DNA from: Ridgeia piscesae
Lineage: Eukaryota; Annelida; Polychaeta; Sabellida; Siboglinidae
Length of the DNA stretch: 64,000 nt
NCBI GenBank assembly: GCA_025642075.2
Contig: JAODUO010001056.1
Span: 1-64,000 of the forward strand
Reading direction: 5' to 3'
Made by a program: the position numbers and the translations under genes. Positions 1 to 12,762 of the stretch are shown here, piece by piece; the stretch's first letter is position 1, and each line of letters begins with the position of its first letter. The notes under the pieces were generated by a model. The model made no database searches. It saw nothing but the letters and a program-made list of their open reading frames with translations, and was not told where the DNA came from.

Positions 1-1718
1 GGTAAAAATTTTTTGTCCGAGAATAAACCTACCGGACCAAAATTGTTTGTGCGGGACAAACCTAAAGGACCAAAATTGTTTGTCCGTGAATAAACCTCAC
101 TACGTCAATTGATTGCCGTCAATGAACCTACCGTGCTCACCAGGATTTTTGGCAAAGAATCACGGACCGAAAAGTTGATTTCGGTACGAACCAAACCTAC
201 CCAAAAAATTTTAGCCATGAGAAACCCACACGTTCTACCAAAGTTAAACCTTCAACGCTAAAGGGCGTATCCTTTGGATTTAGGCCCCCGGAAATCTGGC
301 AGAGAAAAAGGGAGAACCAAAAGGGGGAAAACCCCAGGTAATCGAAAATTTTTTATCCCGGGGGAAAATGGAAACATACCAAAACTCAAGCGTTCTAACG
401 ACGGAGGAAACCCGGGGTTTTAACGCAAAAGGGCGCTATAACTTAGATGTAGCTGGGGGCTGCTACAAAAACATGAAAAAAGGGAAAGTCAGGCGACCGT
501 GCCTCCCGGCAAGTTTTGGCGTTTCCCCTCCGCTCCGACGTGTCAGCAAAGGGCGCGATTGGTAAAGTCGCCCCGCCGGCCCTGGAACCGTAAAATCAAA
601 CGCCCCGGCTGCGTTTAAAAACAGCAAAGGGAACGTCCGGGACCGTTGCGGTCCCCCCGATGGTGTCCGGCTCCGTTGGACGGGTTATGGGGGACGGGCC
701 ATTGGAAACCGATCGGGCGGCCGGCTGCTGGGGGAAACGGGCTAGGCACCAATGCCAGATCGGAATTTAGAATCACCAGTTGTTGGTTTCCTCAGTTTCT
801 CTGTTGCCCAATTGCCCCGGCCCCGTGGACCCATGGGGCCCGTCCCGCCGTCGGCGGCGGCCCAGCGACTTGCTAATGTGTTACTTAAACCCCATGGCCA
901 TTTATTTTGGTTTCGAGTTTCCCCAAGATGTCCCGGGTATGGTAAAAAAAAAAGTTGCAACCTTGGATCAGGTGGGGGGAAACCTGGTTTCACTTCCGCA
1001 ACGTTCTCTTTGGGCTTTCAAAGTCGGCTTTGGGCGGGCGTTTATTTGGAGGGGCCAACAAGTGGGCCCCGGCAGGGGCCCCCACACCCTGGCCCGGGGG
1101 GGATTTTTTTGTCACCCCCCCCAACTACGGGAAACAGTGTACCCCTTTGGGCAGCCACTTAGCAACAGTTATCCCTTTGGTGCAAGACCTTTTCACGGGC
1201 GCGACGGTGGGGGCGGGGGGGGGGAACACAGTTTTAGCCGGGCACAGTAACCTGGCAACAATTTTTTTCCGGGGAGCGAACCACAGTGGAAAAATTTTTT
1301 GTCGGGACAAAATACCGGACCAAAATTGTTTGTCCGGGCAACCTACCGGACCAAAATTGTTTGTCTTGGACCAAAAACCTACCGGGCCGAAAATTTTTTG
1401 TTTTTGGGGAACAAAATACCGGACCAAAATTGTATTGTTTTTCAACAAACCCCCCCGGACCAAAATTGTTTGTTTTTGGGGAGAAACCTACCGGACCAAA
1501 ATTGTTTGTTTTTCAACAAAATACCGGACCAGAATTGTTTGTTTTTGGGGAACAAAATACCGGACCAAAATTGTTTGTTTTTGGGGAGCAAACCCCCCCG
1601 GACCAAAATTGTTTGTTTTTCAGAAACCTACCGGACCAAAATTGTTTGTTTTTGGGGACAAAATACTGACCAGAATTGTTTGTCGGGGGCAAACCTACCG
1701 GACCGAAAAATTTTTTGT

Positions 1719-1720
<2 letters not shown>
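1..1720. repeat. Degraded satellite and retroelement copy at window edge
   Basis: Positions 1-230 and about 1240-1720 consist of irregular units of about 36-38 bp sharing ACCTAC and ATTGTTTGT. These look like a shortened or miscalled form of the 46-bp satellite that follows. Positions 230-1230 follow, block by block, the order of 8470-9695 but with many substitutions and inflated G, C, A and T runs. Landmarks shared in order include GGAAATCTGGCAGAGAAA, GTTGCGGTCCC, GTTGCAACC and the CACGGGCG ... GGTGGGGG end. No intact coding sequence is present; open frames here are chance. The likeliest explanation is unpolished long-read sequence, but an old diverged duplicate is possible. Confidence 0.7.

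Positions 1721-1784
<64 letters not shown>
1721..1784. repeat. 64-nt poly-G run
   Basis: An uninterrupted run of 64 G separates the degraded edge block from the regular satellite array. A pure G run this long is rare in animal DNA and more typical of a sequencing or consensus artefact. Confidence 0.95.
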
Positions 1785-1787
<3 letters not shown>

Positions 1788-4700
1788 AACCTACACGTGA
1801 CGCGAACACAGTTGTATTGTCCTGGTGCAACAGAACCTACACGTGACTCGAACACAGTTGTATTGTCCTGGTGCTACAGAACCTACACCTGACTCGAACA
1901 CAGTTGTATTGTGCTAGTGCAGGAGAACCTACACTTGACGCGAACACAGTTGTATTGTCCTGGTGCAGCAGAACCTACACGTGACAGGAACACAGTTGTA
2001 TTGTCTTGGTACAAGAGAATCTACACGTGACTCGAACACAGTTGTATTGTCTTGGTGCAGCAGAACCTACACGTGACGCGAACACAGTTGTATTGTCCTG
2101 GTTCAGCAGAACCTACACGTGACGCGAACACAGTTGTATTGTCTTGGTGCAGCAGAACCTACACGTGACGCGAACACAGTTGTATTGTCCTGGTGCAGCA
2201 GAACCTACACGTGACGCGAACACAGTTGTATTGTCCTGGTGCAGCAGAACCTACACGTGACGCGAACACAGTTGTATTGTGCTGGTGCAGCAGAACCTAC
2301 ACGTGACGCGAACACAGTTGTATTGTGCTGGTGCAGCAGAACCAACAAGTGACGCGAACACAGTTGTATTGTGCTGGTGCATAGAACCTACACGTGACAG
2401 AAACACAGTTGTATTGTGCTGGTGCAGCAGAACCAACACGTGACGCGAACACATTTTTATTGTCCTGGTGCAGCAGAACCTACACGTGACGGAACACAGT
2501 TGTATTGTCTTGGTACAAAGAACCTACACGTGACGGAACACAGTTGTATTGTCTTTGGGGCAGCAGAACCTACACGTGACGCGAACACAGTTGTATTTTC
2601 TTGGTGCAGCAGAACCTACACGTGACGGAACACAGTTGTATTGTCCCGGTGCCGCAGAACCTACACGTGACGCGAACACAGTTGTATTTCCTGGTGCAGC
2701 AGAACCTACACGTGACGCGAACACAGTTGTATTGTGCTGGTGCAGCAGAACCTACACGTGACGCGAACACAGTTGTATTGTCCCGGTGCAGCAGAACCAC
2801 AGTAAAGCGAACACAGTTGTATTGTCTTTGGGGCAAGAACCTACACGTGACGGAAAAACAGTTGTATTGTCTGGGGCAGCAGAACCACACGTGACCGAAC
2901 ACATTTTTATTGTCCTTTGGGGCAGCAGAACCTACACGTGGCGCGAACACAGTTGTATTGTCTTGTCAACAAAACCTACACGTGACGGAACACAGTTGTA
3001 TTGTCTTTGGGGCAGCAGAACCTACACGTGACGCGAACACAGTTGTATTGTCTTGGTCAGGAGAACCTACACGTGACAGGAACACAGTTGTATTGTCTGT
3101 GCCGCAGAACCTACACGTGACGCGAACACAGTTGTATTTCCTTTGGGGCAGCAGAACCTACACGTGACGCGAACACAGTTGTATTGTCTTGGTGCAGCAG
3201 AACCTACACGTGACGCGAACACAGTTGTATTGTCTTGGTGCAGCAGAACCTACACGTGACGCGAACACAGTTGTATTGTCCTTTGGGGCAGCAGAACCTA
3301 CACGTGACGCGAACACAGTTGTATTGTCTTGGTGCAGCAGAACCTACACTGACTCGAACACAGTTGTATTGTCTTTGGGGCAGCAGAACCTACACCTGGC
3401 CGAAAACAGTTGTATTGTCTTGGGGCAAGAACCTACCGTGACGCGAACACAGTTGTATTGTCTTGGTGCAACAGAACCCCACACGTGGCCGAACCAGTTG
3501 TATTGTCTTGGTCAGGAGAACCTACACGTGACGCGAACACAGTTGTATTGTCTTTGGGGCCCAGAACCTACACGTGAGCGAACACAGTTGTATTTCTGGT
3601 GCACAGAACCTACACGTGACGCGACACAGTTGTATTGTCTTGGTGCACAGAAACCCCACACGTGACGCGAACACAGTTGTATTGTCTTGGTGCAGCAGAA
3701 CCTACACGTGACGCGAACACAGTTGTATTGTCCTTTGGGGCAGCAGAACCTACACGTGACGCGAACACAGTTGTATTGTCCGGTGCAACAGAACCTACAC
3801 CTGACCGAACACAGTTGTATTGTCCTGGGGGCAGCAGAACCTACACTGACCGAACACAGTTGTATTGTCTGTGCAGGAGAACCTACACGTGACGCGAACA
3901 CAGTTGTATTGTCTTTGGGGCACAGAACCTACACGTGGCGCGAACCAGTTGTATTGTCTTTGGGGCAGCAGAACCTACACGTGACGGAACACAGTTGTAT
4001 TGTGCTGGTGCCGCAGAACCTACACGTGAGCGAACACAGTTGTATTCTCCTGGTGCAGCAGAAACTACACGTGACGCGAACACAGTTGTATTGTCTTGGT
4101 GCAGCAGAACCTACACGTAGCGCACGTTGTTTGTCTTGGTCAGCAGACTAACACGCCACAGTTGTATTGTCTTGGTGCAGCAGAACCTACACGTGACGCG
4201 AACACAGTTGTATTGTCCGGGGGCAGCAGAACCTACACGTGACGCGAACACAGTTGTATTTCCTGGTGCAGCAGAACCTACACGTGACGCGAACACAGTT
4301 GTATTGTCTTTGGGGCAGCAGAACCTACACGTGACGCGAACACAGTTGTATTGTCCCGGTGCAGCAGAACCAAAACGTGACGCGAACACAGTTGTATTTC
4401 CCGGTGCACAGAACCTACACGTGACGGAAAAACAGTTGTATTGTCTTGGTGCAGCAGAACCACACGTGACGCGAACACATTTTTATTGTCCTGGTGCAGC
4501 AGAACCTACACGTGACGCGAACACAGTTGTATTGTCTTGGGGCAGCAAACCTACACGTGACGCGAACACAGTTGTATTGTCCTGGTCAGCAGAACCTACA
4601 CGTGAGCGAACACAGTTGTATTTTCTTGGGACAGCAGAACCTACACGTGACGGAACACAGTTGTATTGTCTTTGGGGCGCAGAACCTACACGTGACGCGA

Positions 4701-7700
4701 ACACAGTTGTATTTCCTGGTGCAGCAGAACCTACACGTGACGCGAACACAGTTGTATTGTCCTTTGGGGCAGCAGAACCTACACGTGACGCGAACACAGT
4801 TGTATTGGCTTGGGGCAGCAGAACCTACACGTGAGCGAACAAGTTGTATTGTGCTTTGGGCAGCAGAACCACAGTGACGCGAACACAGTTGTATTGTCCC
4901 GGTGCAAAGAACCTACACGTGACGGAACACAGTTGTATTGTCTGGTGCAGCAGAACCAAAACGTAAAGCGAACACATTTTTATTGTCCTGGTGCAGCAGA
5001 ACCTACACGTGACGCGAACACAGTTGTATTGTCTTGTCACAAACCTACACGTGACAGAACACAGTTGTATTGTCTTGGTACAGCAGAACCTACACGTGGC
5101 GCGACACAGTTGTATGTCTTGGTGCAGAACCTACACGTGACGGAACACAGTTGTATTGTGCTGTGCGCAGAACCTACACGTGACGCGAACACAGTTGTAT
5201 TTCCTGGTGCAGCAGAACCTACACGTACGCGAACACAGTTGTATTGTCTTTGGGGCAGCAGAACCTACACGTGACGCGAACACAGTTGTATTGCCTTGTG
5301 CAGCAGAACCTACACGTGAGCGAACAAGTTGTATTGTCTTGGTACAGCAGAACCTACACGTGACGCGAACACAGTTGTATTGTCCTTTGGGGCAGAACCT
5401 ACACGTGACGCGAACACAGTTGTATTGTCCTTTGGGGCAGCAGAACCTACACGTAAAGCGAACACAGTTGTATTGTCTTGGTGCAGCAGAACCTACACTG
5501 ACCGAACACAGTTGTATTGTCCTTGTGCAGCAGAACCTACACGTGACTCGAACACAGTTGTATTGTCTTGGTACAGCAGAACCTACACGTGGCGCGACAC
5601 AGTTGTATTGTCTTGGTGCAACAGAACCTACACGTGACGCGAACACAGTTGTATTGTCTTGGTCAACAGACCCTACACGTGACGGAACACAGTTGTATTG
5701 TCTTTGGGGCAGCAGAACCTACACGTGAGCGAACACAGTTGTATTGTCTTTGGGGCAACAGAAACCCACACGTGACGCGAGCACAGTTGTATTGTCTTGG
5801 TGCAACAGAACCTACACGTGACGCGAACACAGTTGTATTGTCTTGGTGCAGCAGACCCTACACGTGACGCGAACACAGTTGTATTGTCTTGGTGCAGCAG
5901 AACCTACACGTGACGCGAACACAGTTGTATTGTCCTGGTGCTACAGAACCTACACGTGACGCGAACACAGTTGTATTGTCCGGTGCACAGAACCTACACC
6001 TGACTCGAACACAGTTGTATTGTCTAGTGCAGGAGAACCTACACTTTACGCGAACACAGTTGTATTGTCCTGGTGCAGCAGAACCTACACGTGAGCGAAC
6101 ACAGTTTATTGTCTTGGTGCACAGAACCTACACCTGACCGAACACAGTTGTATTGTGCTGGGGCAGGAGAACCTACACGTGACGCGAACACAGTTGTATT
6201 GTCTTTGGGCAGCAGAACCTACACGTGGCGCGAACACAGTTGTATTGTCTTGGTGCACAGAACCTACACGTGACGCGAACACAGTTGTATTGCCCTTGTG
6301 CAGCAGAACCTACACGTGAAGCGAACAAGTTTTATTGTCCTTTGGGCAGCAGAACCTACACGTGACGCGAACACAGTTGTATTGTCCTGGTGCAGCAGAA
6401 CCTACACGTGACGCGAACACAGTTGTATTGTCTTTGGGGCACAGAACCTACACCTGACCGAACACAGTTGTTTGTGCTGTGCAGAGAACCTACACGTGAG
6501 CGAACACAGTTGTATTGTCTTGGTCAACAGAACCTACACGTGGCGCGAACCAGTTGTATTGTCTTGGTACAGCAGAACCAACACGTGACGCGAACACAGT
6601 TGTATTGTCTGGTGCAGCAGAACCTACACGTGACGCGAACACAGTTGTATTGTCTTTGGGGCAGCAAACCAAAACGTGACGCGAACACAGTTGTATTGTC
6701 CTGGATCAAGAACCTACACGTGACGAACACAGTTGTATTGTCCTTTTGCAAAGAACCTACACGTGACGACACACAGTTGTATTGTCCTGGTGCAAGAACC
6801 TACACGTGACGCGAACACAGTTGTATTGTCTGGTGCAGCAGAATACACGTGACGCGAACACAGTTGTATTGTCTGGTGCAGCAGAACCTACACGTGACGC
6901 GAACACAGTTGTATTGTCTTGGTGCAACAGAACCCCACACGTGACGCGAACACAGTTGTATTGTCTTGGTCAGCAGAACCTACACGTGACGCGAACACAG
7001 TTGTATTGTCTTTGGGGCACAGAACCTACACGTGACGCGAACACAGTTGTATTGTCCTTTGGGGCAACAGAACCTACACGTGACGCGAACACAGTTGTAT
7101 TGTCTTGGTGCAACAGAACCCCACACGTGACGCGAACACAGTTGTATTGTCTTGGTGCAGCAGAACCTACACGTGACCGAACACAGTTGTATTGTCTGGT
7201 CACAGAACCTACACGTGACGCGACACAGTTGTATTGTCTTGGTGCAACAGAACCTACACGTGACGCGAACACAGTTGTATTGTCTTGGTGCAGCAGACCC
7301 TACACGTGACGCGAACACAGTTGTATTGTCTTGGTGCAGCAGAACCTACACGTGACGCGAACACAGTTGTATTGTCTTGGTGCTACAGAACCTAGACATG
7401 ACGCGAGCACAGTGGTATTGTCTTGGTGCAGCAGAACCTACACGTGACGCGAACACAGTTGTATTGTCTTGGTGCAACAGAACCTACACGTGACGCGAAC
7501 ACAGTTGTATTGTCTTGGTGCAGCAGAACCTACACGTGACGCGAACACAGTTGTATTGTCTTGGTGCAACAGAACCTACACGTGACGCGAACACAGTTGT
7601 ATTGTCTTGGTGCAGCAGAACCTACACGTGACTCGAACACAGTTGTATTGTCTTGGTGCAGCAGAACCTACACGTGACGCGAACACAGTTGTATTGTCTT

Positions 7701-8469
7701 GGTGCAACAGAACCTACACGTGACGCGAACACAGGTGTATTGTCTTGGTGCAGCAGAACCTACACGTGACGCGAACACAGTTGTATTGTCCTGGTGCAAC
7801 AGAACCTACACGTGATCGAAACATTTTTTGCCGTGTGATATGTCCCCTTGTTGTCAGTCAAAAACCTACACTTGACGCGAACACAGTTGTATTGTCCTGG
7901 TGCAGCAGAACCTACACGTGACGCGAACACAGTTGTATTGTCTTGGTGCAACAGAACCTACACCTGACTCGAACACAGTTGTGTTGTGCTAGTGCAGGAG
8001 AACCTACACGTGATGCGAACACAGTTGTATTGTCTTGGTACAACAGAACCTACACGTGGCGCGAACGCAGTTGTATTGTCTTGGTACAGCAGAACCAACA
8101 CGTGACGCGAACACAGTTGTATTGTGCTGGTGCAGCAGAACCTACACGTGACGCGAACACAGTTGTATTGTGCTGGTGCAGCAGAACCAACACGTGACGC
8201 GAACACAGTTGTATTGTCCTGATGCAATAGAACCTACACGTGACGTAAACACAGTTGTATTGTCCTGATGCAATAGAACCTACACGTGACGTACACACAG
8301 TTGTATTGTCCTGATGCAATAGAACCTACACGTGACGCGAACACAGTTGTATTGTGCTGGTGCAGCAGAACCTACACGTGACGCGAACACAGTTGTATTG
8401 TGCTGGTGCAGCAGAACCAACACGTGACGCAAACACAGTTGTATTGTCCTGATGCAGTAGAACCTACAC
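1785..8469. repeat. 46-bp satellite array, about 145 units
   Basis: Head-to-tail monomers of about 46 bp run without a break except for one disturbed stretch at about 7815-7860. A typical monomer contains AGAACCTACACGTGAC, then GCGAACACAGTTGTATTGTC, then TTGGTGCAGC. The E-box palindrome CACGTG lies in nearly every unit. The cleanest units are at 7290-7800. Between about 2500 and 7200 many units carry 1-3 bp deletions and a GTCTTTGGGG version of GTCTTGGTG. Short ORFs repeat the same peptide and are by-products of the tandem structure. Confidence 0.97.
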
Positions 8470-8960
8470 GTTCTACCTAAACGTTCAATATGCCATTCGA
8501 ACGCTACAGATGGAAGCGTATGCCGTTTGGCATTTCCAGCGCACCGGAAATCTGGCAGAGAAAGATGCACGAGACCGTAAAAGGATTGGAATACACCAGG
8601 GTTGTAAATTTCCTTATGGGAAAAGACCCTAACTGACGCAAACACAAGGGTTTTAAAAATGTCGTGAGAGAAAACCTTTTCAAAGTGAAACGCTAACATT
8701 AGTTGGTTTTTTGTCTGCTGCAACGAAGCATAAACCAGACCCGAAAAGTCGAGGCTGGGACAGCGAACCAATGCGCGAACACAGTTGTAAATGTTTCGAT
8801 CTCACAGAACCTTACAAATGACACGCAAGGACAGTTGATTGACGTGGATGAGTCGAACCTACACCCCGCGCGAACACGTAGTCAGTACGCCCTGTGCTGC
8901 GTTACTACAACATGACTAAAGGCGTAACGATCCAGGCAGACGCGTTGCGGTCCCGCCATG
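8470..8960 (+). mobile_element. Ty3/gypsy pol fragment: RT piece and RNase H start
   Basis: From 8481 the plus strand encodes a short reverse-transcriptase block containing RWKRMPFGISSAPEIWQRKM, the region just before the catalytic aspartates in Ty3/gypsy RT. After about 8590 the frame decays and stops near 8636. Degenerate satellite-like words appear at 8640-8660 and 8765-8880. At 8893-8945 a second block, YYNMTKGVTIQADA, matches the start of the gypsy RNase H domain. The RT catalytic core and connection are missing, so this is a relic. The last satellite monomer runs straight into the RT block at about 8469. Confidence 0.85.
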
Positions 8961-9665
8961 TCACTGGCTCGTCTCGGCTCTCGTCTCGCGACGTGTTCAT
9001 GCGAGGACGCGGCGTCATTGGAATATCAACAAGATCTGGTTGTCGTTGCGGTTTCAGACGACGCTCACACCGAATCGCCACCACTGGCGTTTGATCATCA
9101 GCAAGGGAACCAGTCGTTGGCTGAACCACAGTTGTCGTCTGTTGCGCCGATAGGTGTGACCCGCGACCTCCACGATGTAGTACCGTTATGAGACGAGCCA
9201 GTGACACCGCGCGATACGGCGAGACGAGCCCAGCATGACATTGCGTAATCGTGTTGACATTAAGCCACCATGATTGCTCATTGATTTCGAAGAAATTGCT
9301 GTAGTAATCAACCAGTATGATGTACCGGTGTCCATCGAGCTCAAACAAATCTGTTGCAACCAATTGGCCCATGGCAGGTGGGTGGGGGAACGCATGTGTT
9401 TGCAGCTTCTCGCGACACTGTTCTGGCTTGTGTGCGTTGCAAACGTCGGACTTGCTGACGTGGTCGTTCACTTCAGCGTTCATGCCGGGCCAACAGATGA
9501 CCTCGCGCGCCCTGCGCAGGCTTCGCTCTACACCGATGTGTCCCGGGTGTATTTGTTTGATCATTCCCGCTCGCAACATACGGGAATTACTAGACTGTCA
9601 CCCGTGAAGATCAGTCCATCTTCAGCTAACAGTTCATCCTTGAGCTGCAAGTACGGCTTTAGCAC
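8957..9665 (-). mobile_element. Ty3/gypsy integrase fragment, frameshifted and deleted
   Basis: Read on the minus strand, 9665 to about 9580 gives the linker after RNase H (KDELLAEDGLIFTGD). A frameshift at about 9575 follows, then an integrase zinc-binding region with HPGH ... WPGM ... DVC; the first Cys of the usual CxxC is Ser. The first two catalytic acidic positions are visible in ATDLFELDG and LVDYYS. After about 9290 the frame continues but core similarity, including the expected Glu, is gone. The 9190-8960 part looks like a basic pol C-terminal tail. The central integrase has been lost, so the element cannot be active. Confidence 0.85.
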
Positions 9666-10735
9666 GGGCGTCGATCGGTGGGGGACGGGGGGACGCGTCC
9701 CCCACTTGTCAACGTGGGGGGACAGCATAGGAATTGTCCCCCCACTTTTCAGCTCAGAAAAAGTGCGAGGCATATAGCCTGACTCACCACTCCTCTCTCT
9801 CAAAAGCAGGACTAGCTAGACAATAAACTCGCGATATGAAGTTCCGACCACCCATTAGAAAATCGACTAAATAAATTGTTTGGCTGGCCACAGCGCGCAA
9901 CTTGATCTTACTTTAGTCAATAATCATCATGCCGGGCTGCGCCGCTGCCGGGCTCTATCAGTTTGCTACCTTGTGTTGATATTATTTATAGGCTCTAGCC
10001 ATCAAGCACATTGTAAATGGTGAAATTTATGTTGCACTTTCACTCCTTGCCTGCTTGATGCTTATCGCCTACGGCAGAAGCGGCGGATTCCTGCACTTTG
10101 TGTAACTTATTCCCATTTGAGTGATGACACATTTCTTTGCCAAAATATTGGATTGGGAAGTTCTACACAGCATGGGCGTCGATCGGTGGGGGACGAGGGG
10201 GACGCGTCCCCCACTTTACAGCCTGAGGGGGTCAGCATAGGAAATGTCCTCACACTGTTTCAGTTCGTACAACAAATTTAAAGGCATATATAGCGAGACT
10301 GATCACTCCCCTCTCTTATAAACTCTACATCGGTCTAGTAGTAAAATTAATACAAATTATACGAGTTCAGATATAAACTTCCGACTACCTAGTGGAAAAT
10401 CACTAGATAAATTGCTTGGTTGGCCGCAGCCCGCAACTTGATCTTAGTCCAGTAAATATTCATCATGCCGGGCTCCATTGCACCCTTGTGTTGATATATT
10501 AATAGGCATTAGCCATCAAACACATTATAGATTATTAATTTTTGTTTGCCCTGTCCCCCTTGGATTGCAGGCTGGTCGCCCTGGTGGATACTTATATCGC
10601 CTACGCCGGAACCAGCCAATTCCTGCACTTGTGTAACCCACAAGTCTCACATAGGCATCCCTGTAACCTCTGCATCGTGTCACTCTATGAATCAGGCAAG
10701 CAGTGTTGGGTCCAAAGTCTACCCCCCCAAATGTT
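9666..10735. repeat. 508-bp tandem duplication with GC hairpins
   Basis: Two diverged direct copies begin at 9666 and 10174, each with GGGCGTCGATCGGTGGGGG. Shared landmarks in order are GGGGGACGCGTCCCCC (a perfect palindrome), ACAGCATAGGAA, TCATCATGCCGGGCT, CCTTGTGTTGATAT and ATCGCCTACG. Copy 1 also has a perfect 11-bp inverted repeat GTGGGGGGACA/TGTCCCCCCAC with a 10-nt loop. Copy 2 fades out near 10735. No protein is evident. The family was not recognised; a non-autonomous element is possible. Confidence 0.75.
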
Positions 10736-10876
10736 CAGTGATTGTGGCGGGCCATGGCCCGTCTTCAAATTTATATGTTGCCAACATAACTATTTTTAAA
10801 AAGCATAACATAAAGGCCTTTGTTTATTTTATAATTAGCACCAGACCAACAATAAATTATGTATTTTATTTACAGA

Positions 10877-11785
<909 letters not shown>

Positions 11786-12500
11786 CCCGTCCCCACACTT
11801 TTAAAACCGGATCGACGCCACTGGGCTTTAGTACTTCCTGTCTCGTACACACGGCTGGCCACTCTGTCTTGACTCTTGATGAGGGCCTTCTCGAGCTCCT
11901 GCAACACTGCGTCATTGCTCGTGGCGTATTGCAGTGCGACCAGCTTCTGTTCATGCAGCATCATATGTTGTCACTGAACATCCTCTCTTCAGACTCCACT
12001 TTATTGACAGCACTGTCAATATCTCCTTTCGTTTCTGTGTTGTACACTCGGCTCAACGTATCGGCCACATACATCTCCGATCCCTTTTTGTACGCCACTT
12101 CCAATGGGTACTTCTGCAGTCGCAGTCTCATGCGCTGCAAACGTTTCGGTGCCATATATGTATTTCATTCTTGGAAATACTTTCAAGCGGCTTGTGGTCT
12201 GTTTCAACGTGGACAACATTCTTTCCGTAGATGTAGTCGTTGAATCTCTCACACGCGAACATTATCGCCAACAGTTCCTTCTCGATCTGAGCATAGTTCT
12301 GTTCGGTGTCTGTCATGGCTCTGCTTGCGTAGCTTATTGGCTGGCCATCTTGCATGGGTGCAGCGCCCAGGCCCGTCCGCGACCCGTCTGCCTGGATCGT
12401 TACGCCTTTAGTCATGTTGTACAAAACTTTGGACACGCAGCCCAGCAGCAACCCATGGACTCTAGGGGTAGTACCCATGCGGACGGTAATTAGCACATAG
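11786..12500 (-). mobile_element. Ty3/gypsy RNase H to integrase-linker fragment
   Basis: On the minus strand, 12500 to about 12155 encodes an RNase H domain: GVTIQAD, TDTEQNYAQIEKELLAI, ETDHKPLESI. The frame then shifts by an apparent extra AT in a CATATATGG context and continues as the RNase H C-terminus (YVADTLSRVYN) to 11963. A second shift, in a CATATG context, opens the linker toward integrase ([12 protein letters not shown]). The fragment ends at the TA cluster near 11785. Two frameshifts and truncation show it is dead. It matches the same gypsy type as the pieces at 8.5-9.7 kb. Confidence 0.88.
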
Positions 12501-12640
12501 AGTAGTGGGCGCTGCCAGTGTTTATAGTGGACCAGTCTATGCTAGGGTTAGAACAGTAGACACGTACATATAGAAAGTTCGGTAATAAACATTCTGAACA
12601 TGACGAATATATTTAATATAGTATTAAACAAGCAATACCG
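12501..12640. other. Possible LTR-like or untranslated retroelement flank
   Basis: This stretch lies beside the gypsy RNase H fragment, has no coding signal, and contains AATAAACATTCTGAACA near 12584. The base pattern is like an LTR end, but no second LTR copy was found, so the assignment is weak. Confidence 0.25.
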
Positions 12641-12647
12641 TTACATA

Positions 12648-12688
12648 CACATGACGCGAACACAGCTGTATTGTCCTGGTGTAGCACA

Positions 12689-12762
<74 letters not shown>

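Noticed and set aside
955..1892. Plus-strand ORFs of 200-280 codons in the edge block
   Set aside because: They consist of repeated satellite words and a poly-Gly tract from the G run in degraded sequence; there is no independent coding signal.
1785..8469. Possible CRISPR array or coding repeat protein in the 46-bp array
   Set aside because: Units are head-to-tail without unique spacers, the setting is a eukaryotic genome, and 46 bp is not a multiple of three, so the repeated peptides are frame by-products.
8905..9579. A 224-codon continuous integrase ORF
   Set aside because: Only the first part matches integrase. The rest runs across a deletion and ends in a stretch that is really plus-strand RNase H sequence, so it is not a functional gene.
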